This document shows, piece after piece, positions 1-9,393 of a stretch of DNA of 64,000 nucleotides (positions within the stretch are counted from its first letter, which is position 1; each line of letters starts with the position of its first letter). The DNA is taken from contig RFVF01000011.1 in the NCBI GenBank assembly GCA_009922615.1, positions 23,921-87,920 on the forward strand, written 5' to 3'. Below the pieces are notes generated by a model that ran no database searches, was not told the DNA's origin, and worked only from the letters and a program-made list of their open reading frames with translations. The stretch comes from Pseudomonadota bacterium. GTDB taxonomy: Bacteria; Verrucomicrobiota; Verrucomicrobiia; Limisphaerales; SXTU01. The translations under genes were made by a program, and so were the position numbers.

Positions 1-2
1 AA

Positions 3-1340
3 CTCGCCGTGCGCGCGCGGCGCGAGAAGCTCCTCACCAACGCCAAGAGCCAACCGTGCAAGGGCGACAACCACCTCATCCGCCCCTACCTCGCACAGCT
101 TGGTTTCACGCTCACCGACTCGCAAACCGCCGTGCTCCGTGAAATTCGTGCAGACCTCGCGCGTGGCACGCCCATGCGCCGCCTGCTGCAAGGCGACGTG
201 GGCGCGGGCAAGACCGTCGTCGCCGCCTGCACCGCGCTCATGGCCTTGGAGAGCGGTCAAAACGTCGCGCTCATGGCCCCGACGGAGATTCTTGCCGAGC
301 AGCACTTCCGCAACTTTACGCTTTGGCTCAAGCCGCTCGGAGTAAGCGTCGAACTGCGAACCGGCAGCCGGAAGACGGTCGAGAGTCGAGAGTCGAGAGT
401 CGAGGGCAGAACAGGCCAGCCCTCGGCCCTCGACCCTCGGCCCTCGACCCTCGTAATCGGCACCCACGCCCTCGTCGAGGACACCTTCACCGTCGGGCGC
501 CTCGGCCTCGTCATCATTGATGAGCAGCACAAGTTCGGCGTCGCGCAGCGCGAGCGCCTGCTGCGCAAAGGCCATTACCCGCACTTGCTCGTGATGACCG
601 CCACGCCCATCCCGCGCACGCTGGGCCTCACGATTTACGGCGACTTGGATGTGTCGGTCATCGCGCACCTGCCGCCGGGCCGCGGGGCCATCAAGACGTT
701 CGTCCGTGGGCCGGACAAGCTGCCCAAGGTCTGGGCGTTCGTCCGCGAGCGACTCGCGGAGGGACGGCAGGCTTACGTCGTCTATCCGCGCGTCGAGGAC
801 ACGGACTTGAAGACTGGCACGAAGGCAGTGATGGCGGAGTTCGAGAAGCTGGCGAAGGAACTTGCGCCGCACCGCGTCGCGCTGTTGCACGGGCGGCTCT
901 CGGCGGAGGAAAAAGATTCGGTCATGGCCGACTTCCGCGCGAACCGCGTGCAAGTGCTGCTCGCCACTAGCGTCATCGAGGTCGGCGTGGACGTGGCGAA
1001 CGCGACGGTCATGGTCATCGAAAACGCCGAGCAGTTCGGCCTCGCGCAGCTCCACCAGTTACGCGGGCGCATCGGGCGCGGCGCGCACGACTCGTGGTGC
1101 GTGCTCGTCGCGGCGAAGCTCACCGACGACGCCCGCGAGCGCCTCCAGGTGCTGGAGGAGACCACCGACGGCTTTGCCATCGCCGAGGCGGACCTGCGCC
1201 TGCGCGGCCCGGGCGAACTGCTCGGCCAGGCGCAGAGCGGCGCGCAGCAGTTTAAGTTTGCCGACCTCACGCGGGACTTGGAACTGGCGAAGCTGGCGCG
1301 GGAGTTGGTCTGCGAGACAGCTCAAAATCCTGAGGTCTGA
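3..1340 (+). CDS. recG: ATP-dependent DNA helicase RecG (5' end outside window)
   Basis: RecG remodels stalled replication forks and Holliday junctions in the cytoplasm. The visible 445 residues are the SF2 helicase part; the N-terminal wedge domain lies left of the window, and the frame is open to the edge. Visible motifs in order are GDVGAGKT (Walker A), MAPTEILAEQHF (Ia), IIDEQHKFG (DEQH box), MTATPIPRTL (III), and VIEVGVDV plus QLRGRIGRG (V/VI), followed by the RecG-typical GPGELLG. Between motifs Ia and II, where relatives have a short charged helix, the protein carries a stretch built from tandem heptanucleotide repeats (separate entry). It converges on the next gene with a 36-bp gap. 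The family call is secure; only the true start is unseen. Confidence 0.97.
   Translation, partial: LAVRARREKLLTNAKSQPCKGDNHLIRPYLAQLGFTLTDSQTAVLREIRADLARGTPMRRLLQGDVGAGKTVVAACTALMALESGQNVALMAPTEILAEQHFRNFTLWLKPLGVSVELRTGSRKTVESRESRVEGRTGQPSALDPRPSTLVIGTHALVEDTFTVGRLGLVIIDEQHKFGVAQRERLLRKGHYPHLLVMTATPIPRTLGLTIYGDLDVSVIAHLPPGRGAIKTFVRGPDKLPKVWAFVRERLAEGRQAYVVYPRVEDTDLKTGTKAVMAEFEKLAKELAPHRVALLHGRLSAEEKDSVMADFRANRVQVLLATSVIEVGVDVANATVMVIENAEQFGLAQLHQLRGRIGRGAHDSWCVLVAAKLTDDARERLQVLEETTDGFAIAEADLRLRGPGELLGQAQSGAQQFKFADLTRDLELAKLARELVCETAQNPEV
378..453. repeat. Heptanucleotide repeat, inverted arms, inside recG
   Basis: The left arm (378-407) is four copies of a GTCGAGA-type heptamer ending in GC. 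An 11-nt loop follows, and then a right arm (419-453) of five CCTCGAC/CCTCGGC-type heptamers that is nearly the reverse complement of the left arm. It would fold into a long imperfect hairpin. It is translated in frame as a VESRESR-like peptide followed by SALDPRPSTL. The same unit family recurs at 52801-52867. Confidence 0.85.
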
Positions 1341-1354
1341 CAAGGCGAGCCTTG
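1341..1354. terminator. Small hairpin between convergent recG and propeller gene
   Basis: CAAGG-CGAG-CCTTG directly follows the recG stop codon. It is the only stem seen in the 36-bp convergent gap. There is no T-run, so a terminator role is only a guess. Confidence 0.3.
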
Positions 1355-1376
1355 CCTATTTGCCGCTCGGATGCCT

Positions 1377-3911
1377 TCAGGGCTGCACGGCTCGATAAAA
1401 GCGTCGAGCGACGCCGGCTGTGCCGTTGTCCGTATAGTTGAAGGTGCCAGTTAACGCGTTGCTGGTCGTCAAGGTGGTCCATACAACACTCGCCGACCCA
1501 GAATTCTCCGTTGCCTGTATGGCATAAGGCACACCTGGCATGCCGTTGAGGCGGAGTGACACTTGACTGCTGCTCCTTGGTCCAATCAATTCTATGCGCG
1601 GTGGTGGCAGGATGAGGCCATAGACGTCACCGTTGCTGAAATCGTCGTCGGCCAACGTCGTTACGGTGACTAGGCGTGCGCCATCGAAAAGAAAACTTCC
1701 AAACGAAGCTCTCGTCCTCCCTTGCGATCCGAAAAGCGAAAACTCGGCGGTGAGCGGCATTCCCGCTCGATTGAAGAAACGATTATTAAAACGTCCGTCG
1801 CTGTCTTCAATCCAGCTGACCAGGTAACTATTTCCCGCGAAGATGACCGTGGCAAACGGCTGGCCGCCGGGTCCGGTGGCAATGGGTAATTCATTGCCGA
1901 CCACTGAACCAAAGCGGGTCACGAGCCGGCCATAAACGTCCCAGCCGGCCTGGTTTGGAAAATTGGGTCCAAGGTCGGTGTCTCGGGCCCACACAACCAA
2001 GTAATTTGTTCCGTCGAAGGCGAGACTGGTCGGGTTAAATCGGGGGGACGGATTCTGACTGATGAGGAACGCGCTGCCCGGAACTCCAGAGCGGGAAACA
2101 AGTTTTCCATACGTGTTATACAGCTCCGTTGGTCCTGCCTTTCTGACCAGATATGCGACGAGGAAATTGGTTCCATCAAAACCCACCGCCGGTTCCAACT
2201 GCATGCTCGTTTCGATCGCTATGGGAATCTCGGAGCCGAGGAGCGTTCCGCTTGGTGTCACTAGTTGGCCATAAATGTCACTTTCGAGTTGGCCATTGCG
2301 CTCATCACGCCAGACGACGAAATAGTTGCTCCCATCAAAATGCAAGTGGTTGAATCCATCCAGCAACTGGTTGCCTGGTGCCGAACTAATCGCAAATGGT
2401 GCCCTGACAAGACTGCCGGAAGGATTGATAAACTGCCCGTAAATATCCCGGTTGTTGTTGTCGGCGACATCTTCCCAAACCATCAGATAGTTGGTGCCGT
2501 CGAACGCGACGGAAGGAGTGCCGCCAAAGCGACCGGTGGTGATACGCGCACCAATGAGCACACCGGTCGGGGAGAAAAGTTGAGCTGTGATCTCGTCGTG
2601 AGCCGCACTTCCGCCTTGAATACCTACGAGGTAATTGGTGCCGTCAAAGGCGAGGTGAAAGGCCGACTCGTTACTGCTAGTGATGCCGATGGGAAAAGTC
2701 CCGCGCGGCAACGGATTGACAAAAATGCCATTGATGACCCCGTTGGTAAATTGGGCGTCCCCTACCCCACCGATGACTGGCTCTGCCAAGCCAACCACGG
2801 CCAAGTATCGCCTGCCATCAAAGAGGAGCGATGGAATCAGGGAGAATTTGCCTTCTTGGACTGCAGAGAGAGTGAACTCGGAACTCATCGGTGCGCCGGT
2901 CGAATTAAGGAATCGTGCCTTGGTAGTTACGTTGGTGCTGCCAAACCCGTCCATCCACGCCACGAGGTAGTTGGTCCCATCAAATGCAGTCGAAGGAAGG
3001 ATCTGACTGCCGACAGCAGTTGTGATCGGGATACGATCCGGCGCCACGGTTCCAGCGGTGGTCACAAACCGGCCAAAGATGTCCCACTCGTTACTCAGAT
3101 TTCCTCCCACCTCATCTCCAAGGGTTACAAAATACCTCGCCCCATCGAAGATAACGGTTCCTTCGTTGTCGCTGTGAAAAGTGTTGCCATCAATCAAGAA
3201 TTCCTGTGTGACGAACGGTCCAGCGGGGCTAATGAGTCGCCCAATAATGTCCGTGTCATTGAAATCATCGCGCCAGACAACAAGGAAGTTGGTCCCATCA
3301 AAGGCAGCCGAACTGCCTACGCCAGCCACGCCGCTGATTTTGAAGTCACCACCCTGAGGCACTCCTGCGGGGGAAATAAAGCGTCCGTAAATGTCACGAT
3401 TTCCTTGTCCCGTGTCGCCTCGACGCTTATCTGCCCAAGTCACCAGAAAGTTAGTCTTACCAAAACAGATGGATTCAAACTGATCAACCTTTGTGGATTG
3501 GCTGAGTAGAAATGGGCTGCCGATGAGCGCACCAGAAACCGAAATCATCTGGCCGACAACTGGCACGTTGCCGTTTCCACTGTCACCATAGTCGGCCCAG
3601 GCCAAAATGTAGTTGACCCCATCAAAACCCACCTTCGGAGGGTCGCCCGTGTGGCCCGTGGTGATCTGGGATCCAATCATCGCACCAGAAGATGAAACAA
3701 GCTGGGCTCGTGGCTCAGAAGTGCCATCCTGACGGATGATTTGAAGCCCGATTAAATAGTTCGTTCCATCAAACGCAGCTTGAGGAAAGGGGCGACGAAT
3801 GTTGTTGGTGGCTATCGAAAACTGTTCGGCGTGGCCGTATGAAACCAAACTCATGCCGAGCGGCATGAGCACAAAAAACAAGCGGAGGCTCCGCAACGTG
3901 AAGTGAATCAT
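1377..3911 (-). CDS. Secreted 14-repeat propeller-like protein
   Basis: 844 residues, beginning with a Sec signal peptide (hydrophobic [15 protein letters not shown], likely cleaved after HA near residue 28). The body consists of about 14 repeats of roughly 55-60 residues. Each starts with a motif like [10 protein letters not shown] and usually continues with DIYGRF-S-G, a pattern typical of beta-strand blades. The last ~75 residues form a separate domain ending in RRFYRAVQP, which resembles the C-terminal module common on exported Verrucomicrobiota proteins. No catalytic motif is visible. It is probably an extracellular or surface binding protein; the function is unknown. ATG start at 3911; the divergent thyA starts 122 bp away. 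Confidence 0.8.
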   Translation of the reverse strand: MIHFTLRSLRLFFVLMPLGMSLVSYGHAEQFSIATNNIRRPFPQAAFDGTNYLIGLQIIRQDGTSEPRAQLVSSSGAMIGSQITTGHTGDPPKVGFDGVNYILAWADYGDSGNGNVPVVGQMISVSGALIGSPFLLSQSTKVDQFESICFGKTNFLVTWADKRRGDTGQGNRDIYGRFISPAGVPQGGDFKISGVAGVGSSAAFDGTNFLVVWRDDFNDTDIIGRLISPAGPFVTQEFLIDGNTFHSDNEGTVIFDGARYFVTLGDEVGGNLSNEWDIFGRFVTTAGTVAPDRIPITTAVGSQILPSTAFDGTNYLVAWMDGFGSTNVTTKARFLNSTGAPMSSEFTLSAVQEGKFSLIPSLLFDGRRYLAVVGLAEPVIGGVGDAQFTNGVINGIFVNPLPRGTFPIGITSSNESAFHLAFDGTNYLVGIQGGSAAHDEITAQLFSPTGVLIGARITTGRFGGTPSVAFDGTNYLMVWEDVADNNNRDIYGQFINPSGSLVRAPFAISSAPGNQLLDGFNHLHFDGSNYFVVWRDERNGQLESDIYGQLVTPSGTLLGSEIPIAIETSMQLEPAVGFDGTNFLVAYLVRKAGPTELYNTYGKLVSRSGVPGSAFLISQNPSPRFNPTSLAFDGTNYLVVWARDTDLGPNFPNQAGWDVYGRLVTRFGSVVGNELPIATGPGGQPFATVIFAGNSYLVSWIEDSDGRFNNRFFNRAGMPLTAEFSLFGSQGRTRASFGSFLFDGARLVTVTTLADDDFSNGDVYGLILPPPRIELIGPRSSSQVSLRLNGMPGVPYAIQATENSGSASVVWTTLTTSNALTGTFNYTDNGTAGVARRFYRAVQP

Positions 3912-4033
3912 TGAGGAGCTGGTTTGTGTTGTCGGTTCTGCTGGGCCGAGTGGTTACAGGTTTATTGAAGGCCTGTCCATCACCATCAGGAAGATTGCCC
4001 GCCCACCTTCTCCTCCCGCATAGTCCACCCGAC

Positions 4034-4828
4034 ATGCAGCCATACCTCGACCTGCTTCAGCACGTCCTCGACAAGGGCAAGTTCAAGTCCGACCGCACCG
4101 GCACCGGCACCTACTCCGTCTTCGGCGCGCAGACGCGCTTCGACCTGCGCACGAGTTTCCCCGTCCTGACCACGAAGAAGCTCCACCTCAAGTCCATCAT
4201 CTACGAGTTGCTCTGGTTCCTGCGCGGCGAGACGAATGTGAAGTGGCTCCAGGAGCGCGGCGTGACTATCTGGAACGAATGGGCGGACGCCGAGGGCAAC
4301 CTCGGCCGCGTCTATGGCGCGCAATGGTGCGACTGGCGCACGACCGACGGCCGCAGCGTGAACCAGATTGATCAGGTCATCGCGCAGATTCAGAAAAACC
4401 CTGACTCGCGCCGGCACATCGTCAGCGCGTGGAATGTCGGCGAGATTGACCAGATGAAACTTCCGCCCTGTCACGCGCTCTTCCAGTTCTATGTGGCCGA
4501 CGGCGAACTCTCCTGCCAGCTCTACCAGCGCAGCGCGGACCTCTTCCTCGGCGTGCCGTTCAACATCGCCAGCTACGCGCTGCTCACGCTGATGGTCGCG
4601 CAAGTCACGGGCCTGAAACCCGGCGAGTTCGTCCACACCTTCGGCGACCTGCACCTCTACGCAAACCACCTCGAACAAGCGAAGCTCCAGCTCACCCGCG
4701 CCCCGCGCCCGCTGCCGACGATGAAGCTCAACCCCGCCGTGAAGAACATCCACGACTTCCAGTTCGAGGACTTCACGCTCGAAGGCTACGAACCGCACCC
4801 GCCCATCAAGGCGCCGATTGCGGTGTGA
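4034..4828 (+). CDS. thyA: Thymidylate synthase ThyA
   Basis: Converts dUMP to dTMP using methylene-tetrahydrofolate in the cytoplasm. From the ATG at 4034 ([12 protein letters not shown]) the protein is 264 residues, the same length as E. coli ThyA. The frame is open back to 3911, but that extension is unlike the family and is rejected. Visible features are the nucleophile Cys in [12 protein letters not shown], the phosphate-binding Arg pair in [39 protein letters not shown], and the conserved C-terminus KAPIAV. No clear Shine-Dalgarno is seen. The next gene begins 6 bp after the stop. Confidence 0.98.
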   Translation: MQPYLDLLQHVLDKGKFKSDRTGTGTYSVFGAQTRFDLRTSFPVLTTKKLHLKSIIYELLWFLRGETNVKWLQERGVTIWNEWADAEGNLGRVYGAQWCDWRTTDGRSVNQIDQVIAQIQKNPDSRRHIVSAWNVGEIDQMKLPPCHALFQFYVADGELSCQLYQRSADLFLGVPFNIASYALLTLMVAQVTGLKPGEFVHTFGDLHLYANHLEQAKLQLTRAPRPLPTMKLNPAVKNIHDFQFEDFTLEGYEPHPPIKAPIAV

Positions 4829-4834
4829 GGGCGC

Positions 4835-5398
4835 ATGAAGTCCAAAATTCTAAAATGGTTTTTTGCGGTCATGTTGGTGTCGTTCGTTAGCTTGACGGGA
4901 ATTTACCTTGGAAGCCCGCTTCCAGCACCCAAGGTCGAATTGAGAGTCCTTTCTTTAGTGTCGTCAACTGGCACGAACGCGATTGCATCCCTGTCCTTCA
5001 CAAACCACGGGCAAACCAGCGTTGTATTCAGCGAGGCGGTGGGCCGGATTATCGTCGAGACACGAGCCGGTTGGACTACCAATCAGGCTCCGTCCACGGA
5101 ACCATTGGTGAGGGATATTGAGCCAGGCAAGCATCGAACCTTCAGCGTGCCTATTCCGTTTGATAGTATCCGTTTTCAGGTCAAGTCCACTTACTACTTT
5201 CAGCGTTGGAGGAATAACCCCGGTTCAGACGCTAACGCATTGCTGCACCGAGTTGGCTTTTGGAGCTCAGCACCTAAATTCGCTGTAGATGCGGCTAACT
5301 CGTGCATCTATCACTTGATGCGTGAACCTGGGGAAAATGAGATCGCAACAGCATGGATTACGAACCTTTTTCCAGCTCAAGTCAAAGCACCAGATTAG
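4835..5398 (+). CDS. Membrane-anchored or exported hypothetical protein
   Basis: 187 residues with an N-terminal hydrophobic segment (about residues 6-27: ILKWFFAVMLVSFVSLTGIY) acting as a signal peptide or anchor. The remainder looks like an extracytoplasmic beta-rich domain (for example LRVLSLVSSTGTNAIASLSF, then FSVPIPFDSIRFQV). I do not recognise the family. The base composition is less GC-rich than the neighbours, which may indicate recent acquisition. It starts 6 bp after thyA and could be co-transcribed, but shows no functional link to it. Confidence 0.6.
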   Translation: MKSKILKWFFAVMLVSFVSLTGIYLGSPLPAPKVELRVLSLVSSTGTNAIASLSFTNHGQTSVVFSEAVGRIIVETRAGWTTNQAPSTEPLVRDIEPGKHRTFSVPIPFDSIRFQVKSTYYFQRWRNNPGSDANALLHRVGFWSSAPKFAVDAANSCIYHLMREPGENEIATAWITNLFPAQVKAPD

Positions 5399-5422
5399 CT
5401 GCCTCAGCAAGCCCCACTTCTC

Positions 5423-6649
5423 ATGCGCCTGAAATTCCCCACCAAGAGAAGCCCGAGCCTCGTCGCCTCGGCTGCTGCGCCTACGGTCTGGCCCCTCGAC
5501 CCTGCCATCACGTTCCTGAACCACGGTTCGTTCGGCAGTTGCCCGCTGCCGGTGCTGGAGTTTCAGCGTGAGGTGCGCGAACGGATGGAGCGGCAGCCGG
5601 TGAAGTTCTTCGTGCGCGACTTGGAGGGCTTGCTGGACGAGGCGCGGGCGAGGCTCGCGGCGTTCGTCGGCAGCGCGGCGGAGGACTTCGTGTTCGTGCC
5701 GAATGCGACGAGTGGCGTGAACGCAGTGCTGCGCTCGCTCTCCTTCGATCCGGGCGATGAGTTGCTCGTCACGGACCAGGAATACAACGCCTGCCGTAAT
5801 GCCTTGGACTACGTGGCCGGGCGCAGCGGGGCGCGGGTGGTGGTGGTGAAGATTCCGTTTCCGCTGGCGGGTGTCGCCGAAATCAACACCCCCATCCTCG
5901 CCGCAGTCACGCCGCGCACGCGGCTCGTGTTGCTCGACCACGTCACCAGCCAGACTGGTTTGGTGCTGCCCATTGAGGCACTCGTGCGCGGATTGGCTGC
6001 GCGCGGCGTGGACACGCTCGTAGACGGGGCACACGCGCCGGGAATGGTGCCGCTGAATCTCGCGCAGCTCGGCGCGGCCTACTACACGGGCAACTGCCAC
6101 AAGTGGATTTGTGCGCCGAAGGGCGCAGCCTTCCTGCACGTTCGTCGTGACCGGCAAGAGCGTATTCACCCGCTGGTCATAAGCCACGGCGCGAACTCCT
6201 CGCGCACGGATCGATCGCGTTTCCTCATCGAGTTCGGCTGGATGGGCACGGGCGATCCGAGCGCGGCGCTCGCGGTGCCCAAGGCACTTGAGTTCATACG
6301 CTCGCTGCGGCCCGGCGGCTGGGATGAAGTGATGAAGCACAACCGCGACCTCGCGCTCGCTGGCCGTCGCGTCTTGTGCGCCGCGCTGGAGATTCCCACG
6401 CCCTGCCCGGATGAACTCATTGGTTCACTGGCGTCGGTGCCGATTCCTGACGCGAACAGCGCCAAGCCGTCGAAGAATCCGCTCTACCTCGACCCGTTGC
6501 AGGACAGGTTGCTGGTGGAGTTTGGCATCGAGGTGCCGGTGATTCCCTGGCCCGCGCCACCGAAACGGCTGCTGCGCATCTCGGCGCAGCTCTACAACTC
6601 GCTGCCGCAATACGAAAAACTCGCGAGGGCGCTGAAGAAGCTGCTGTGA
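5423..6649 (+). CDS. Class-V aminotransferase (isopenicillin-N epimerase-like)
   Basis: 408-residue PLP enzyme of fold type I. The N-terminus has the FLNHGSFGSCP signature found in isopenicillin-N epimerase/CefD-like proteins. NATSGVNAVLRSL is the cofactor-phosphate region, DGAHAPGM supplies the PLP-ring Asp, and GNCHKWICAPKG carries the Schiff-base Lys. The real substrate is unknown; bacteria without beta-lactam clusters also carry such proteins, so desulfurase- or epimerase-type chemistry are both possible. It starts with ATG at 5423, 24 bp after the preceding gene, and converges on a methyltransferase gene. Confidence 0.88.
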   Translation: MRLKFPTKRSPSLVASAAAPTVWPLDPAITFLNHGSFGSCPLPVLEFQREVRERMERQPVKFFVRDLEGLLDEARARLAAFVGSAAEDFVFVPNATSGVNAVLRSLSFDPGDELLVTDQEYNACRNALDYVAGRSGARVVVVKIPFPLAGVAEINTPILAAVTPRTRLVLLDHVTSQTGLVLPIEALVRGLAARGVDTLVDGAHAPGMVPLNLAQLGAAYYTGNCHKWICAPKGAAFLHVRRDRQERIHPLVISHGANSSRTDRSRFLIEFGWMGTGDPSAALAVPKALEFIRSLRPGGWDEVMKHNRDLALAGRRVLCAALEIPTPCPDELIGSLASVPIPDANSAKPSKNPLYLDPLQDRLLVEFGIEVPVIPWPAPPKRLLRISAQLYNSLPQYEKLARALKKLL

Positions 6650-6689
6650 GCCGAGGCCCGTGCCTGCGACTGCAATTCGCCGGCACGGA

Positions 6690-7382
6690 CTATCGCACAG
6701 CCACCACGCGCACTTCGGATGCGGGCAGGACCAAGTGCGCGAGTGAGCGCAACAGGCGGAAGCCGCGTTCTCCCAATCGGAGCCGGCAAACCCATGCCGC
6801 CGCCGCGCGGTCGTAACCGAACTGGCCGATGCCCGCCGACTTCAGTTTGAAGCCGCATTCGGTCACCAGATTGCCGAGTGTCTGCGCATTCCAGGAGAAG
6901 AGGTGATGGTTCGGCTCGGCAGGGTCGTGCTTTTGGTAGCGAGGTTCTTCCTCGAACGGGACGTGGAGCAACAGTTTGCCGCTGGGCTTGAGCACACGCC
7001 GCATTTCCGCGAGCGACGCGGCCGGGTTCAACGCGTGTTCGAGCATGTGATGACAGATCACTACGTCAGCGATTGCGTCGGCGAGCGCGGCGGACTCACT
7101 CACAAACTCAATGCCTCGCTCGCTGAGTCCGGATTCCAATAGATCGGACACATCGAAGCCAATACGGCGCGCGCACTTCAACTCCGCCAAGTTCCACCCC
7201 GCCCCGACACCGAACTCGACGACGGTGTCAGTCGCACCGACGTGCGGGGCAAACTTCTCCGCCCGCAGCCGCGCGACCCACGGGAACGCTTCCGGTGGAA
7301 TGCCGCGCTTGCCTTGATGATAGGCAAGACCCGCTGCGCCTTGATAATGGCGCGCGGCGAAGTTGTCCGGCGTGTCGGGCAT
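6690..7382 (-). CDS. Class I SAM-dependent methyltransferase
   Basis: 230 residues from the ATG at 7382 (MPDTPDNFAARHYQG). The longer open frame to 7487 reads through a palindromic repeat and is not used. Motif I is VVEFGVGAGWNL, the acidic end of strand 2 is GFDVSD, and the post-motif region ICHHMLEHALNP-A is followed by EMRRVLKPSGKLLLHVPFEEE, a Methyltransf_11 pattern. Its position beside two glycosyltransferases suggests modification of a sugar, lipid or glycan precursor. The substrate cannot be read from sequence. It is divergent from the GT2 gene, with the repeat between them. Confidence 0.88.
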   Translation of the reverse strand: MPDTPDNFAARHYQGAAGLAYHQGKRGIPPEAFPWVARLRAEKFAPHVGATDTVVEFGVGAGWNLAELKCARRIGFDVSDLLESGLSERGIEFVSESAALADAIADVVICHHMLEHALNPAASLAEMRRVLKPSGKLLLHVPFEEEPRYQKHDPAEPNHHLFSWNAQTLGNLVTECGFKLKSAGIGQFGYDRAAAAWVCRLRLGERGFRLLRSLAHLVLPASEVRVVAVR

Positions 7383-7421
7383 GTGGTGAAGCCTAACGGA
7401 AGTCGGTGAATGCTGTCGAAC

Positions 7422-7528
7422 GTGGAGCGCGGGAGTTCCATCGTAGCTCGACATTCCAATATCGAGCCTTGGGCGCGGCGACCTCAACTCGACAGCGGAA
7501 TGTCGAGCTACATTGGCGGGCGCTCCAC
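7422..7528. repeat. Nested inverted-repeat element in divergent promoter region
   Basis: A perfect 15-bp inverted repeat, GTAGCTCGACATTCC (7443-7457) and its complement (7497-7511), is enclosed by a perfect outer pair, GTGGAGCGC (7422-7430) and GCGCTCCAC (7520-7528). It looks like a small dispersed palindromic (REP/MITE-like) element and occupies nearly the whole intergenic space. No open frame or transposase is present. Confidence 0.75.
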
Positions 7529-7564
7529 TCTGAACTGTCGCACAGCACGGTGACTTGGTAGAAC

Positions 7565-8764
7565 TTGGGCGTGCCCATTGCCGCCGATTCCGGCCCGACA
7601 GACAGCTCCGACTTGGAGCTGTCGATCGTCATGCCGTGCCTGGATGAGGCAGAGACATTGCCCGCGTGCATCGGGAAGGCGTTGCAGTTCCTGCGCGAGC
7701 ACAAGGTCTCCGGTGAAGTGCTCGTGGCAGACAACGGCAGCACGGACGGCTCGCAGGAAATCGCGACCAAGCTCGGCGCCCGCGTGGTGAGCGTGATGGC
7801 GCGCGGCTACGGAAATACGTTGCGCGGGGGCATCGCGGCAGCGCGGGGGAAGTTCATCGTCATGGGCGATGCGGATGACAGCTACGATTTCGCGGCGCTC
7901 GGCGCGTTTGTGGACAAGTTACGGGCGGGTGCGGACGTGGTGCAGGGTTGTCGACTGCCGGCTGGCGGCGGAAGAATTGAGCCGGAGGCGATGCCGCCGT
8001 CGCACCGCTGGCTGGGCAACCCGCTCTTCTCCGCGCTTGCGCGGCGGATGTTTCGCGTGCCGGTGAACGACGTTTACTGCGGGCTGCGCGGGTTTCGGCG
8101 CGACTTGATTCCCAAGCTCGACCTGCGCTGCGAGGGGATGGAGTTCGCGACGGAGATGCTCATCAAGGCGAGCCTGCGCGGGGCGCGGATTGCGGAAGTG
8201 CCGATCACGTTGCATCGCGACGGGCGCACGGCACATCCGCCGCACCTGCGCACGTTCCGCGACGGGTGGCGGACGCTGCGCTTCTTCCTGATTTGCAGTC
8301 CGCGCTGGTTGTTTGTGTATCCGGGACTGCTGCTGCTGGCGCTGGGCGTGCTGGGTTTCAGCGTGGCAATGCCGGGGTTGACGTTTTTCGGGGCGACGTT
8401 CGACGCGCACACGCTGCTGTTCGCGAGCCTGGCGTTGATGGTGGGTTATCAAGCGGTGCTGTTCGGCTGGCTGGCGCGCACGCTGGCGGCACGGGAAGGA
8501 TTTTTGCCGGAGACGAAGCTGCTTGGCTCGCTACGCGAAACGCTTTCACTGGAACGTGGTTTGTTGGTGGGAAGTGCGGTGCTGCTGATCGGCGTGAGCT
8601 TGTTGCTGGCCGCCGTGGCACAATGGCAGGCCGCAGGGTTTGGCCACCTCGACTACGCGCACACGATGCGGTGGGTGATCCCCGGTGTGACGCTGACGGC
8701 GCTGGGCTTCCAAACCGTGCTCGCGAGCTTCTTCGTCGCCGTGCTGGGGTGGTATCGGCGATGA
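7565..8764 (+). CDS. Family 2 glycosyltransferase with C-terminal membrane domain
   Basis: 399 residues. The N-terminal GT2 domain (about 20-245) has LSIVMPCLDEAETL, VADNGSTDGS and the metal-binding GDADDSYDF, resembling dolichyl/polyprenyl-phosphate mannose or glucose synthases. Four hydrophobic segments follow (around 250-275, 280-305, 330-350, 370-395), so the enzyme probably acts on a polyprenyl phosphate at the inner membrane. There is no ATG near the start: TTG at 7565 or GTG at 7571 are the candidates. It overlaps the next gene by four bases (ATGA), which implies translational coupling. Confidence 0.9.
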   Translation: MGVPIAADSGPTDSSDLELSIVMPCLDEAETLPACIGKALQFLREHKVSGEVLVADNGSTDGSQEIATKLGARVVSVMARGYGNTLRGGIAAARGKFIVMGDADDSYDFAALGAFVDKLRAGADVVQGCRLPAGGGRIEPEAMPPSHRWLGNPLFSALARRMFRVPVNDVYCGLRGFRRDLIPKLDLRCEGMEFATEMLIKASLRGARIAEVPITLHRDGRTAHPPHLRTFRDGWRTLRFFLICSPRWLFVYPGLLLLALGVLGFSVAMPGLTFFGATFDAHTLLFASLALMVGYQAVLFGWLARTLAAREGFLPETKLLGSLRETLSLERGLLVGSAVLLIGVSLLLAAVAQWQAAGFGHLDYAHTMRWVIPGVTLTALGFQTVLASFFVAVLGWYRR

Positions 8765-9360
8765 GCGCACCCGAAGAAATGACCAACGCGTGGGAGGCTG
8801 CGTATCAGCGATTCGAGACGCGCGAGCAGGAGATGCAGAAGTTTTTGCGGCGCCTGCGAAAGGCGGGGGCGCCGACTTGGAGGAAGGAAGCGCAGGTCGT
8901 GGAGATTTTTTGCGGTCGGGGAACCGGCTTGCACGCGTTGCAGCACCTGGGGTTCAAGCGATTGGAGGGCGTGGATTTTTCGGCGGCGTCGCGCGACATC
9001 GTGATCGTGCAGGGCGGGCTGCATCATCTTCCAGAACTGCCGGCCGACTTGGAGAAAGTCGTGAGTGAAGTGCGGCGCGTGTTGCGGCCGGGCGGGCGAT
9101 TCATGGTGGTGGAGCCGTGGCGGACGCCGTTCTTGCGGTTCGTGCATTGGGTCGGGAGTTTCAAATTTGCGCGGCGGGCGTGGGACAAGCTCGATGCGCT
9201 GGAGACGATGACGGAGCTGGAGTGGGTGACTTACGATCAGTGGTTACTGAATCCGGACCTCGTGCTGAGGTGTTTGGATGGAAACTTCGTAACGGAACGG
9301 AAGCTCATCGGCTGGGGAAAGCTGATGTGGGTAGGAAGGAACGGAGTGATTAGTGCTTAG
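8761..9360 (+). CDS. SAM methyltransferase-like protein with apparent internal deletion
   Basis: 199 residues, starting in an ATGA overlap with the GT2 gene. It has motif I (VEIFCGRGTGLHAL) and the strand-2 acidic residue (EGVDFS). It then passes straight into SRDIVIVQGGLHHLP and EVRRVLRPGGRFMVVEPW. In related methyltransferases about 25 residues (helix after strand 2, strand 3, DCRxLPF-like segment) lie between those two blocks, so this copy appears to have lost them in frame. It may be inactive or a degraded paralogue. It sits between two membrane glycosyltransferase genes. Confidence 0.75.
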   Translation: MSAPEEMTNAWEAAYQRFETREQEMQKFLRRLRKAGAPTWRKEAQVVEIFCGRGTGLHALQHLGFKRLEGVDFSAASRDIVIVQGGLHHLPELPADLEKVVSEVRRVLRPGGRFMVVEPWRTPFLRFVHWVGSFKFARRAWDKLDALETMTELEWVTYDQWLLNPDLVLRCLDGNFVTERKLIGWGKLMWVGRNGVISA

Positions 9361-9393
9361 TTTGTCCCTGGCGGCACGGTCGCTCTCGCTCAG

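Noticed and set aside
378..453. Heptad arrays considered as a CRISPR or minisatellite
   Set aside because: Units are 7 bp with no spacers, arrays have 4-5 units, and arms are inverted; no cas genes are present.
2265..3509. Long open frame on the plus strand opposite the propeller gene
   Set aside because: It mirrors the repeat structure of the real minus-strand gene and has no motif or signal of its own. The same reasoning removes long antisense frames at 13164-14399, 35319-36485, 45056-46783, 50005-51480, 56030-57304 and 57841-59634; GC-rich coding DNA leaves antisense frames open.
3911..4033. N-terminal extension of ThyA from an upstream start
   Set aside because: Without it the protein has the exact family length and start; the extension is not ThyA-like and lies in the shared promoter region.
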